Program-made: the position numbers and the translations under genes | Notes under the pieces: model-generated | Database searches by the model: none | Told to the model about the DNA's origin: nothing | The model's input: the letters and a program-made list of their open reading frames with translations, nothing else | Shown here: piece after piece, positions 42,312 through 52,200 of the stretch | Numbering within the stretch: position 1 is the stretch's first letter | How the letters are laid out: the number at the start of each line of letters is the position of its first letter | DNA from: Sphingobium sp. AP50 | GTDB taxonomy: Bacteria > Pseudomonadota > Alphaproteobacteria > Sphingomonadales > Sphingomonadaceae | Direction: 5' to 3' | DNA: 64,000 nt | Assembly (NCBI RefSeq): GCF_900109095.1 | Contig: NZ_FNYZ01000001.1 | Span: 434,001-498,000, forward strand

Positions 42312-42842
42312 CTATCCCAGCCAGTCCAGCACCCGGTCGCGCAGCACGTCCGGCGGCATATCCGTCGTCAGGATCATCGCCCCTTCCTCCGGCAGCGGCG
42401 GCTCCAGCGTGGCGAGCTGGCTGTCGAGCAGGCTGGCGGGCATATAATGGCCCGGCCGGTTGCCCACCCGCGCCAGCAGGGCATCCCGATCATTGTCGAG
42501 CAGGATGAAATGCACCGGCACGCCGATCGCCGTGCGCAGCCGGTCGCGATAGGTGCGTTTCAGCGCGGAGCAAGCGGCGACCGCCACGCCCTGTGCCGCC
42601 ACCCTGTCGGCGATCGCCGCGCCCAGACGGTCGAGCCAGGGCCAGCGATCCGCATCGGTCAGCGCCTGTCCGCCGCGCATCTTCTCCACCGCCGCCGCCG
42701 AATGATAGCTGTCGCCCTCCAGAAAGGGACAGTCCAGCGCCTGCGCCAGCAGCGCGCCCAGCGTCGACTTGCCACAGCCGCTCACCCCCATGACGATGAC
42801 GGCGCGGGCAGCAGCAGGGGCAGGGTCGGCGGAAATCGGCAA
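42312..42842 (-). CDS. gntK: Gluconokinase
   Basis: A 176-residue cytoplasmic kinase making 6-phosphogluconate from gluconate and ATP. The P-loop GVSGCGKST (near residue 20) is followed by EGDSYHSAAAVEKMRGGQALTDADRWPWL, CSALKRTYRDRLR and the NRPGHYMPASLLDSQ block, all typical of GntK/IdnK. No ATG suits the family N-terminus: ATG at 42791 would remove the first beta strand. TTG at 42842 has AAGGAC six bases upstream, so a TTG start is chosen. It is divergent from a GH55-like/SMP-30-like gene. The two share an intergenic palindrome, linking a possible aldonolactonase domain to gluconate use. Confidence 0.88.
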   Translation of the reverse strand: MPISADPAPAAARAVIVMGVSGCGKSTLGALLAQALDCPFLEGDSYHSAAAVEKMRGGQALTDADRWPWLDRLGAAIADRVAAQGVAVAACSALKRTYRDRLRTAIGVPVHFILLDNDRDALLARVGNRPGHYMPASLLDSQLATLEPPLPEEGAMILTTDMPPDVLRDRVLDWLG

Positions 42843-42915
42843 GCGGGCGTCCTTGTGCTTTGGGGCGGGGAAGATCGGTCCCACCGCTATAAGGCCGCGC
42901 CACACCTCAGGAAAA

Positions 42916-42937
42916 CTACGACCTTTGTCGCAAGTGC
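42916..42937. promoter_or_regulatory. Operator-like palindrome, copy 1 (gntK / GH55-like)
   Basis: TACGAC-CTTT-GTCGCA (42917-42932) is an imperfect inverted repeat inside CTACGACCTTTGTCGCAAGT. Twenty of 22 bases are the same at 46043-46064, before the receptor of the same locus. It lies between gntK and the first GH55-like gene. The factor that binds it is not encoded next to it. Confidence 0.6.
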
Positions 42938-42997
42938 CAATCTGCGCCCCGTCCCCTAGCCATGCTGCATCCAGAAAAAGAGACATAGGAGGCGGAC

Positions 42998-45900
42998 ATG
43001 ATCGGACGCAGCATGATCGCGGTTTTGCTGGCGGCAACCGCATTGGGAGCACCGGCTTTTGCCGCGACGACCTCGGTCTTCCCGGTCGCACCCGCCGAGC
43101 CCCATGCGGTGACGGTGAAGGCCGTCGGCGACGGCCGCGCCGATGACAGCGGCGCGATCCAACAGGCGCTCGATCAGGCCCGCGACACGACTGGCCATGG
43201 CATCGTCTTCCTGCCATCGGGCACCTATCGCATCACCCGCTCGCTGATCGTCCCGGCGGGCGTGCGCGTCTATGGCGTCGGCCCGACCCGCCCGCTACTG
43301 CTGCTCGGCGCCAATACGCCGGGCTTCCAGCAGGGCGTGTCGACCATGGTGATCTTCGCCGGCGGCGATCAATATCAGGTCGGCAAGGTGCCGGTCCCGG
43401 TGCCGACCGTCGTGCCCCGCGACAAAGTGGTCCGCGACGCCAATTCGGGCACCTTCTATTCGTCGATGAGCAATGTCGATATCGAGATTGGCGCGGGCAA
43501 TCCGGCCGCCGCCGGGGTGCGCTTCCGCATGGCCCAGCATGCCTTTCTCAGCCATATGGAATTCCGCCTCGGCACCGCCTTTGCCGGCGTCTATCAGGCC
43601 GGAAACGTGATCGAGAATGTCCATTTCCAGGGTGGCCGCTATGGTATCGTCACCGAAAAGACCTCGCCCGCCTGGCAGTTCACCCTGCTCGACTCTACCT
43701 TCGACGGCCAGAGCGACGCGGCGATCCGCGAGCATGAGGTCGACCTCACCCTCGTCAATGTCGCGATCAAAAACACGCCGGTCGGGATCGAAATCGACCG
43801 GGGCTACAGCGACAGCCTCTGGGGCAAGGATGTCCGGTTCGAAAATGTGTCCAGGGCCGGGGTCGTCATCTCGAACGAGAAGAATGTCTTCACCCAGATC
43901 GGCTTCGACAATGCGCTTGTCCTGAACAGCCCGGTCTTCGCCCGCTTCCGCGACAGCGGCAAGACGATCGACGGCAAGGGCAAGGCCTATAAGGTCGCCA
44001 ATTTCTCCTATGGCCTTGCCGTGCCCGCGCTCGGCCACACCGGCGAATACGCCACCACCGCCGACATCCAGCCGCTCTCCACCATGCCAGCGCCGCGCGC
44101 GCCCGCGATCCGCGACCTGCCGCCGATGGACCAGTGGGTCAATGTCCGCACGCTGGGCGCTGTCGGCGACGGCAAGGCGGACGACACCGCCGCCCTGCAA
44201 AAGGCGATCGATGCCAATCGCATCCTCTATTTCCCCACCGGCTTCTACAAGGTCACGGACAAGCTGACCCTGCGCCCGGACAGCATCCTGATCGGCCTGC
44301 ACCCGGCCATCACCCAATTGTTCATCCCGGACAATAACCCCAAACATGCCGGCCTCGGCGCGGTCCTGCCGATCCTGGAAAGCCGCAAGGGCGGCGACAA
44401 TATCCTCTCGGGCCTCGGCCTCTTCACCGGCCGGGTGAACCCGCGCGCCTCCGCCCTGCTCTGGCGTTCGGGCGAACAGAGCCTGGTCGAGGACGTCAAG
44501 ATCATGGGCGGCGGCGGCACGCCCACCGCCGATGGCAAGATGCTGGGTACGTTGCGCGTCAACACCGGCGACCCCGTCACCGACAGCCGGCTCGACGCCC
44601 AATATCCCAGCATCTGGGTGACGGACGGGGGCGGCGGCACCTTTGCAGACGTGTGGAGCCCCAACAGTTTCGCGCAGGCGGGCTTCTACGTCACGGATAC
44701 CGACACGCCCGGCCATGTCTATGAAATGTCGGTCGAACATCATGCCCGCAACGAAATCGTGCTCGACAATGTGCGCAACTGGGAGTTCCTTGCCCCCCAG
44801 ACCGAGCAGGAAGTGGACGACGGCCCCGACGCCATCTCGCTTGACATCCGCAACAGCAGCAACCTGCTCTTCGCCAACTATCATGGCTATCGCGTCACCC
44901 GCACCTATGCGCCGGAAAAGAGCGCGGTGAAGATCACCAACTCCGGCGATATCCGCTTCCGCAACGTCCATGTGAATGGCGAGAGCGGCTTTGCCACCTG
45001 CGACGATGAAGGCTGCGGCACCTTTTTGCGGGCCAGCAAATATCCGTTCGACAATGCGATCGAGGATGTCAGCCGCAAGCTGCTGGTACGCGAACGCGAG
45101 TTTGCCGCGTTGGATATTGGCCCGGCCGGCAGCGCGGTCCCGGTAGCGACGCCTTCGGGCACCAAGGTCGAGAAGCTGGAAGATGGCTTCTGGTCCATCT
45201 CCGGCGCGGCGGTGGACGCGCAAGGGCAGCTCTATTTCATCGACCGCCGCTTCCAGCGCATTCACCGCTGGAGCGAGGCCAAGGGGCTGGAGATCGTCCG
45301 CGACCATGCGCTCGATCCGGTCAATCTCGCCATCGACGCGTCGGGCCATGTCATGGTCCTGTCCTCGCTCGGCGCGAAGGGCGGTGCCTATTCTTTCGAC
45401 CCCGCCGGTCCCAAGGACGCGATGACCCTGATCCAGCCGACCCCGATGCGCAGCACTGGCGCGGGCAAGACGCTGCTGCCGGTCAACTGGTGGAATAATG
45501 GCGAATTCCGCGATCAGCTCGACCCCAAGACCTACGAGTTCACCACCCTCGCCGAAATGTTCGCCCGCGACGCGGGCACGCCCAAGGCAAAGGAATATGT
45601 CTCGCCCGACGGCAGCCTGTCCCTGCCGGCCTTCCGCGTCTGGCAGCAGGGTCCGGTCGACCATACCGGCTGGCGCTGGTCCGATGGCCTAAACGCCAAT
45701 GGCTTCGTCTCCGGCAAGATCGGCGATCGCCTGTTCGTCACCAACGGGTCGGAAAATATCACCTATAGCGGCACGGTGGGATCAGGCGGTACGCTGACGG
45801 CGCTGAAGCCCTTCGCCAATCGCGGCGGCGAAAGCGTCGCGGCGGACGGGCAGGGCAGGGTGTTCGTCGCGAACGGACAAATCTTCGTCTATGGCGCCGA

Positions 45901-46021
45901 CGGCAAGGAAACGGGGCGCATCGACGTGCCCGAACGCCCGCTCCAGATCCTGTTCGGCGGCCCGGACAAGCGCACGCTGTTCATCCTGACGCACCACGCG
46001 CTTTACGCCGCAAAGCCCTGA
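42998..46021 (+). CDS. Exported GH55/pectate-lyase-fold protein with C-terminal SMP-30-like propeller
   Basis: A 1007-residue protein with a signal peptide (MIGRSMIAVLLAATALGAPAFA) and AGGAGG before the start. Two pectate-lyase-3/GH55-type beta-helix modules begin near residue 44 (AVGDGRADDSGAIQQALDQ) and near 388 (GAVGDGKADDTAALQKAID). Their paired arrangement is that of GH55 beta-1,3-glucanases. From about residue 720 the sequence changes to a propeller resembling SMP-30/gluconolactonase (AAVDAQGQLYFIDRRFQRIHRWS, DPVNLAIDASGHVMVLSS). The metal-binding Glu of the usual EGP start is replaced (ISGAA), so lactonase activity is doubtful. A paralog lies at 49201-52266, and gntK and a TonB receptor flank it. 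Action on a beta-glucan-like polymer is inference. Confidence 0.82.
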   Translation: MIGRSMIAVLLAATALGAPAFAATTSVFPVAPAEPHAVTVKAVGDGRADDSGAIQQALDQARDTTGHGIVFLPSGTYRITRSLIVPAGVRVYGVGPTRPLLLLGANTPGFQQGVSTMVIFAGGDQYQVGKVPVPVPTVVPRDKVVRDANSGTFYSSMSNVDIEIGAGNPAAAGVRFRMAQHAFLSHMEFRLGTAFAGVYQAGNVIENVHFQGGRYGIVTEKTSPAWQFTLLDSTFDGQSDAAIREHEVDLTLVNVAIKNTPVGIEIDRGYSDSLWGKDVRFENVSRAGVVISNEKNVFTQIGFDNALVLNSPVFARFRDSGKTIDGKGKAYKVANFSYGLAVPALGHTGEYATTADIQPLSTMPAPRAPAIRDLPPMDQWVNVRTLGAVGDGKADDTAALQKAIDANRILYFPTGFYKVTDKLTLRPDSILIGLHPAITQLFIPDNNPKHAGLGAVLPILESRKGGDNILSGLGLFTGRVNPRASALLWRSGEQSLVEDVKIMGGGGTPTADGKMLGTLRVNTGDPVTDSRLDAQYPSIWVTDGGGGTFADVWSPNSFAQAGFYVTDTDTPGHVYEMSVEHHARNEIVLDNVRNWEFLAPQTEQEVDDGPDAISLDIRNSSNLLFANYHGYRVTRTYAPEKSAVKITNSGDIRFRNVHVNGESGFATCDDEGCGTFLRASKYPFDNAIEDVSRKLLVREREFAALDIGPAGSAVPVATPSGTKVEKLEDGFWSISGAAVDAQGQLYFIDRRFQRIHRWSEAKGLEIVRDHALDPVNLAIDASGHVMVLSSLGAKGGAYSFDPAGPKDAMTLIQPTPMRSTGAGKTLLPVNWWNNGEFRDQLDPKTYEFTTLAEMFARDAGTPKAKEYVSPDGSLSLPAFRVWQQGPVDHTGWRWSDGLNANGFVSGKIGDRLFVTNGSENITYSGTVGSGGTLTALKPFANRGGESVAADGQGRVFVANGQIFVYGADGKETGRIDVPERPLQILFGGPDKRTLFILTHHALYAAKP

Positions 46022-46042
46022 AAATCCGGCCTTCCGCTGCAT

Positions 46043-46064
46043 CTACGACCTATGTCGTAAGTGC
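46043..46064. promoter_or_regulatory. Operator-like palindrome, copy 2 (TonB receptor)
   Basis: TACGAC-CTAT-GTCGTA (46044-46059) is a perfect six-base inverted repeat with a four-base spacer, within a 22-base match to 42916-42937. It lies 93 bases before the receptor start, so one regulator probably controls both transcription units. The symmetry suits a dimeric repressor. The family cannot be told from the site. Confidence 0.65.
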
Positions 46065-46156
46065 GGCGAAGAAGGGCAGGGGGTAATACGCACATAATAG
46101 CCCGTCATGGGCGCCCGGCGGCGGGAGGGCTGTCGGAGATAAAAGGGGATGGATGA

Positions 46157-49120
46157 ATGAAAGTGACGATCGCACTCCACCGGCATCTGGCCAGCGTCAG
46201 CCTGGCTGCCGTCGCGCTGGCTGGCACCGCGCAGGCCCAGACCGCACCAGCCCCGCAAGCCGTCGCGCCGCAGGAAGACGCCGCACAGACCGAATCCCCC
46301 CGCGCCGCCGACATCGTCGTCACCGGATCGCGCATCACCACCAGCGGCTTCAATGCGCCCACGCCCACCACCGTCATCGGTGAGGAGCAAATCGCCAACA
46401 ACGCCCAGCCCAATATCTTCAACACCATCGCCCAGCTGCCCTCGCTGCAAGGCTCGACCGGTGCCGCCACCGGCACCTTCTCCACGTCGAGCGGCCAGCA
46501 GGGCCTCAGCTCCTTCTCGCTGCGCGGCCTTGGCGCGATCCGCACTCTGACCCTGCTCGACGGCCAGCGCGTCGTCGGCGCGAACGTCACCGGTGTCCCA
46601 GACATCTCCATGTTCCCGCAACTGCTGGTGAAGCGCGTCGACGTCGTTACCGGCGGTGCCTCGGCCTCCTACGGTTCGGACGCGGTCGGCGGCGTGGTCA
46701 ACTTCATCACCGACACGCATTTTGAAGGGTTCAAGGGCAATATCCTGGGCAGCATCACCAAATATGGCGATGATGAAACCGCGCTGGTGCAGGCCGCCTA
46801 TGGCAAATCCTTCATGGACGATCGGCTGCATGTCGTCGTCAGCGGCGAATATGATCATGAAGGCGGCGTGGGCGCCGGCGACTTCGGCACCGATCTGGCC
46901 GGCAGCCGCAACTGGTATCGCGCCACCACGCTGATGAACACCGGCCAGACCAATAACGGCCTGCCGCAATATGTGTATCGCGACTATGCGCAGCCCTATC
47001 AATATGCCCGCTATGGCCTGATCAACAACGGCCCGTTGCAGGGCATCGCCTTCGATCCACAGGGCAACCCCTATCAGTTCAACTATGGGTCGAACGGCAC
47101 GCCGACCGGCACCGGCGCCGTCACAAACTGCTATCGCGGAAACAGTTTCTGCGAAGGCGGCGACCTGTCGGGCGCGCCGGGATCGGGTGCCTCGCTCAAA
47201 TCCTCGCTGGAGCGCATCAACGGCTATGGCCGGATCGGCTATGATTTCGCCGACGACAATGAAGCCTATGTCACCGTTAACGTCGCGCAGGTGAAGACCA
47301 ACAACCAGCCCAACCCCGGTTACACCCGCTCCAGCCTGACGGTGCAGTGCGCCAATGCGTATCTGCCGCAATTGGTGAAGGATCAGTGCGCGGAGGCGGG
47401 CATCACCTCCTTCAGCTTCGGTTCCTCCAACGGCGCCTTCCCCGATCCGCAGGTCTATACCGACCGCAAGCAATATCGCTTCGTCGCCGGGGCCAAGGGC
47501 AAGTTCGGCGCGGCCGGGACCGACTGGAATTATGATGCCTATTATGAACATGGCATCACCATCTCCGACATCCGGGTGAAGGATATCGTGCTGCAAAGCC
47601 GCTATGCGGCGGCATCCAATGCGATCGAACTGAACGGTGCGATCGTCTGCGCCGATCCGGTTGCCCGCGCCAATGGCTGCGTGCCGATCAACGTCTTCGG
47701 CGGCTTCACTCCATCAGCCGCCGCGCTCGCTTATGTCGCGCCGCACGACAATGGACCGTTCCAGCACACCAAGCTGACCCAGGATGTCGCCAGCCTCAAC
47801 TTCTCGGGCAATCCGCTGGAGCTGTGGGCCGGGCCGCTCTCGCTCGCCTTCGGTGCGGAATATCGCCGCGAATTCTACCGCGTGAATGCCGATCCCTATG
47901 GCGCGGGCGTGTCCGATCTCAGCCCCAACAGCGCCGACTATCCGGCTGATCCGCTGCTCAACTCTTCGCTGGGCAGCAACTGGGCAGCGGGCAATTACAA
48001 GAACGGCCGCGGCAAATATGAAGTCTATGAAGGCTTCGTGGAAATCGACATGCCGCTGTTCGACAGTGAGGCGATGGGCCGCGCCAATCTGAACGCGGCC
48101 GGTCGCGGCACCCATTACAGCACGTCGGGCACGGTCTGGGCATGGAAGGTCGGCGGCACATGGGACACGCCGCTCGATGGCATCCGCCTGCGCGCCGTCA
48201 CCTCGCGCGACGTCCGCGCGCCCAATCTGTCCGAACTGTTCGCCGCGCCGACCGTCACCTCCGTTCCCAGCTTCAACGACCCGTTCCAGGGCAAGGCGGT
48301 GCAGATTTTCCAGAACACGATCGGCAACGCCAGTCTGAGGCCGGAAATCGCCCGCAACACCGAATTGGGCATCGTGCTGGCGCGCCCCTCCTGGCTGCCG
48401 GGCCTCAGCCTGTCGTTCGACTATTATGATATCAAGCTGAAGGGCGTCGTCTCCAGCCTGTCGGCGCAGCAGATCGTACAATTCTGCTTCGAAGGCAATC
48501 AGGCCTTCTGCGGCGGCTTCAGCCTCGACAATGCCGATCCCAGCCTCAACTATGTCAATGTCCAGCCGTTCAACCTGGCCTCCTGGCGGACCAGCGGTTT
48601 CGATATCGAGGCCAGCTATCAGTGGCAGCAGCCGCTCGGCCTGCCGGGCAGCTTCACCGTCCGCGCGCTGGGCACCCATATCCGCAAGTTCATCGTCAAT
48701 GCCGGCATCGCGGGCGTCGATCCGGTGGATCAGGCGGGCGCCAACAACGGCAATACGCCCGACTGGAAATGGCTGGCGGTGCAGACCTATGACAGCGGCC
48801 GGTTCAGCCTGACGGTGCAGGAACGCTGGTTCAGCGACGGCACTTTCGGCAATCAATATGTCGTCTGCCAGTCGTCCTGCCCGACCTCGACCGCCAACCA
48901 CCCGACGATCGACTATAACAAGATGAAGGGCGCCTTCTATGTCGACATCGGTGCGACCTTCAAGTTCGGCGACAATCTGTCCATCTATGGCAAGGTCGAC
49001 AATCTGTTCGATCGCGATCCGACCGCATCGCCCCAGACCAACACCGGTCTGGACGTCAACCCCGCACTCTATGACACGCTGGGCCGGGTCTATCGCGCCG
49101 GTGTCCGCTTCAATTTCTGA
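46157..49120 (+). CDS. TonB-dependent outer-membrane receptor (GH55-like locus)
   Basis: A 987-residue receptor with a signal peptide (up to ALAGTAQAQ), the plug start ADIVVTGSRITTSGFNAPTPT and plug motifs (FSLRGLGAIRTLTLLDGQR, VDVVTGGASASYGSDAVGG). The large barrel ends AGVRFNF. Its size and the TSGFNAPTPT pattern are typical of sphingomonad receptors for oligosaccharides or plant polymers. It lies between the two GH55-like genes and behind a copy of the locus palindrome, and an intrinsic terminator follows. It most likely imports the oligosaccharides produced by the GH55-like enzymes (inference). Confidence 0.93.
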   Translation: MKVTIALHRHLASVSLAAVALAGTAQAQTAPAPQAVAPQEDAAQTESPRAADIVVTGSRITTSGFNAPTPTTVIGEEQIANNAQPNIFNTIAQLPSLQGSTGAATGTFSTSSGQQGLSSFSLRGLGAIRTLTLLDGQRVVGANVTGVPDISMFPQLLVKRVDVVTGGASASYGSDAVGGVVNFITDTHFEGFKGNILGSITKYGDDETALVQAAYGKSFMDDRLHVVVSGEYDHEGGVGAGDFGTDLAGSRNWYRATTLMNTGQTNNGLPQYVYRDYAQPYQYARYGLINNGPLQGIAFDPQGNPYQFNYGSNGTPTGTGAVTNCYRGNSFCEGGDLSGAPGSGASLKSSLERINGYGRIGYDFADDNEAYVTVNVAQVKTNNQPNPGYTRSSLTVQCANAYLPQLVKDQCAEAGITSFSFGSSNGAFPDPQVYTDRKQYRFVAGAKGKFGAAGTDWNYDAYYEHGITISDIRVKDIVLQSRYAAASNAIELNGAIVCADPVARANGCVPINVFGGFTPSAAALAYVAPHDNGPFQHTKLTQDVASLNFSGNPLELWAGPLSLAFGAEYRREFYRVNADPYGAGVSDLSPNSADYPADPLLNSSLGSNWAAGNYKNGRGKYEVYEGFVEIDMPLFDSEAMGRANLNAAGRGTHYSTSGTVWAWKVGGTWDTPLDGIRLRAVTSRDVRAPNLSELFAAPTVTSVPSFNDPFQGKAVQIFQNTIGNASLRPEIARNTELGIVLARPSWLPGLSLSFDYYDIKLKGVVSSLSAQQIVQFCFEGNQAFCGGFSLDNADPSLNYVNVQPFNLASWRTSGFDIEASYQWQQPLGLPGSFTVRALGTHIRKFIVNAGIAGVDPVDQAGANNGNTPDWKWLAVQTYDSGRFSLTVQERWFSDGTFGNQYVVCQSSCPTSTANHPTIDYNKMKGAFYVDIGATFKFGDNLSIYGKVDNLFDRDPTASPQTNTGLDVNPALYDTLGRVYRAGVRFNF

Positions 49121-49149
49121 TAGAAAATAAGATACCCTCCCCCCAAACT

Positions 49150-49186
49150 CGTCCCGGTCCTGCACGGCCGGGACGTCTTCTTTTTT
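49150..49186 (+). terminator. Intrinsic terminator after the receptor
   Basis: CGTCCCGG (49150-49157) pairs with CCGGGACG (49168-49175) around a ten-base loop and is followed by TCTTCTTTTTT. It lies 29 bases after the receptor stop. It ends only 14 bases before the next GH55-like gene, so that gene needs read-through or a promoter overlapping the terminator. Confidence 0.85.
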
Positions 49187-49200
49187 ACGGAGCCTGATGG

Positions 49201-52200
49201 ATGTATCGCGGCCTATATGGTGGATTGAGCGGAGCCTGCGCGTCAGTGCTGCTATATCTGGCGGCGGCGCAGCCAGCCCATGCTTCGCCGTCCGTCTACA
49301 CCAGCATGCCCGACGATGCGCGCGCCGTGACGGTTCGGGGTGTGGGCGATGGCCGCGCCGATGACAGCGCGGCGATCCAGCAGGCGATCGACGCGGCGGC
49401 GGCCAAGGGCGGCGGCGGCATCGTCTTTCTGCCCGCCGGCACCTACCGCATCAGCCGCACCCTCTTCCTGTGGCCGGGCGTTCGCATCTTCGGCATCGGC
49501 GAAAAACGCCCGGTGATCGAACTGGGCGCCAAAACCCCCGGCTTCCAGCGCGGGGTCGCCCATATGCTGATCTTCGCCGGTGGCCAGCGCCAGACCGACA
49601 AGGACGGCACGCCCGCCGCCTTCCCCCCGGCCGGCAGCGTGCCCTTCGACAAAAATGTGGCGGACGCCAATCCCGGCACCTTCTATTCCGCGCTCGGCAA
49701 TATTGATTTCCGCATCGGCGACGGCAATCCGGCCGCGACCGCGATCCGCTTCCATTCCGCCCAGCACAGCTTCGTCAGCCATGTCGATTTCGATATCGGA
49801 TCAGGCCTTGCGGGCCTCTACCATGTCGCCAACGAAGCGGAGGATCTACATTTCAAGGGCGGCCGCTATGGCATCCTGGCTGAAAAAACCTCCCCCGCAT
49901 GGCCCTTCGCCTTGGTCGATGCGACGTTCGAGGGGCAGCGTGACGCCGCCATCCGCGAACATGAAGCGGGCCTGACCCTGCTCAACGTTGCCTTCCGCAA
50001 TGTGCCGGTCGGGATCGAGATTGATCGCGGCTATGGCGACTGGCTCTGGGGACAGGATGTCCGCTTCGAAAATGTGTCGAAGGCCGGCGTCATCATCTCC
50101 AACGAGAAGAATGTCTATACGCAGGTCGGATTCCAGAATGTGATGGCCGCCAACACCCCCACTTTCGCCCGCTTCCGCGAGAGCGGCCGGACGGTCGCGG
50201 GGAAGGGTGCTACCTACAAGGTCACGTCCTTCACGCACGGCCTGACCCTGCCGGGCCTCGGCCACATCGGCGAATACAAGACCGACATGCAGGCGGAGAG
50301 CATCGCCAGCCTGCCCGCACCCGCCGCGCCCGCCATCCGTCCGCTTCCCTCCGTGTCCGACTGGGTCAATGTCCGCACGCTGGGCGCGAAGGGCGACAAT
50401 AGCACGGATGATACTGCCGTCCTGCAAAAGGCGATCGACAGCCATCGCGTCGTCTATCTCCCCGCCGGTTTCTACAAGGTCAGCGACACGCTGCGTCTGC
50501 GCGCCGACACAGTGCTGATCGGCCTGCACCCCAGCCTGACCCAGATCGTCCTGCCCGACGGCACGCCCGCCTTTCAGGGCGTCGGCGCACCCAAGGCGCT
50601 GGTCGAAAGCGCGCAGGGCGGCGACGCGATCGTGGCTGGCATCGCGCTCGACACCAATGGCGCCAACCCCCGCGCCACGGCACTCCTCTGGAAGGCCGGG
50701 GCCAACTCCATGGTCAATGACGTCAAGTTCCAGGGCGGCCATGGCACCGACGCCTTCGATGGCAGCCGGCGCAATCCCTATAACAACAATGCCACCGCCG
50801 ATCCCGATGCCGCGCGCCGCTGGGCCGGCCAATATGCCAGCCTGTGGGTGACGCAGGGCGGCGGCGGCACCTTCGCCAATATCTGGAGCCCCAGCAGCTT
50901 TGGCCATCCCGGCATATTGATTTCCGACACGGAAACGCCCGGTCGCCTGATTCAGGCGTCGGTCGAACATCATGTCCGCACCGAAATCGGCCTTAATCGC
51001 GTCGCCAACTGGGAATTGCTCGCCCCCCAGACCGAAGGGGAAGCGGGCGAGAGCGGCGATGCCGTCGCGCTCGAAATCCGCGATTCCCGCAACATCCTGG
51101 TCGCCAATTTCCACGGCTATCGCGTTACCCGCACGCGCAAGCCTGCGCCGACCGCCGTGTCGCTCTATAATTCGCACGATATCCGCTTCCGCAATGTCCA
51201 TGTGAATGCGGAAAGCGGGGTCGGCACCTGCGACGAAAATGGCTGCGCCACCTTCCTGCGACTCACCAAATATCCGTTCGAAAACGCCATTACGGACGTG
51301 ACTCACGGCCTTGAGGTGCGCGAGCGCGAATTTGCCGTGCTGGACGTGCCGGCCAAGCCCGAACCGGTCGCCCCCTCGACCTTCGGTAACGCCCAGGTCG
51401 CCAAGCTGGCCGACGGCTTCTACGGCATTGGCGGTGGCGCGGTCGATGCGCAGGGGCGGCTCTATTTCATCGACCGCTTCTTCCAGCGCATCTGGCGCTG
51501 GTCCGACACGGGCCGTCTGGAAATGGTTCGCGACGCCGCGCTCGATCCGGTGAACCTCACCATCGACAAGTCCGGCAATTTGCTCGTCCTCTCCTCCTAT
51601 GGCCGCAATGGCACGGTCTACAGCGTCACGCCTGACGCGCCGGAAACGCAGATCAGCGTCATCCCCGCCACCCCGGCGGCCCACACCTCAACGGCACAGG
51701 GCGGCGCGGCCACGGTCTTCCCGGTCAACTGGTGGGTGAATGGCGAGTTCAAGGATCAGATCGATCCCAAGACTTATCAATTCACTACCTTGTCCGACAT
51801 GTTCGCCCACGACACGGCACAGCCCCATGCGCAATCCTATGTCTCGCCAGACGGCAGCATCGCCCTTCCGGCCTGGCGCGTCTTCGCGCAGGGACCGGCC
51901 GATCATCGCGGCCTGCGCTTCTCCCATTCGCTCGACAGCTATGGCTTCGTGCAGGGCAAGCCGGGTGAGCGCATCCATGTCACCAACGGATCGGAAAACC
52001 GCACCTACAGCGCGTTGGTCAGCGCCAACGGCACGCTGAGCGACCTCAAACTCTTCGCCGATCGCGGCGGGGAAGGCGTGGTCAGCGACGCACAGGGTCG
52101 CGTCTATGTCGCCAATGGACAGGTCTTCGTCTATGCGTCCGATGGCAAGGAAATCGGCCGGATCGATGTGCCCGAACGGCCCCTGCAACTGCTGTTCGGC

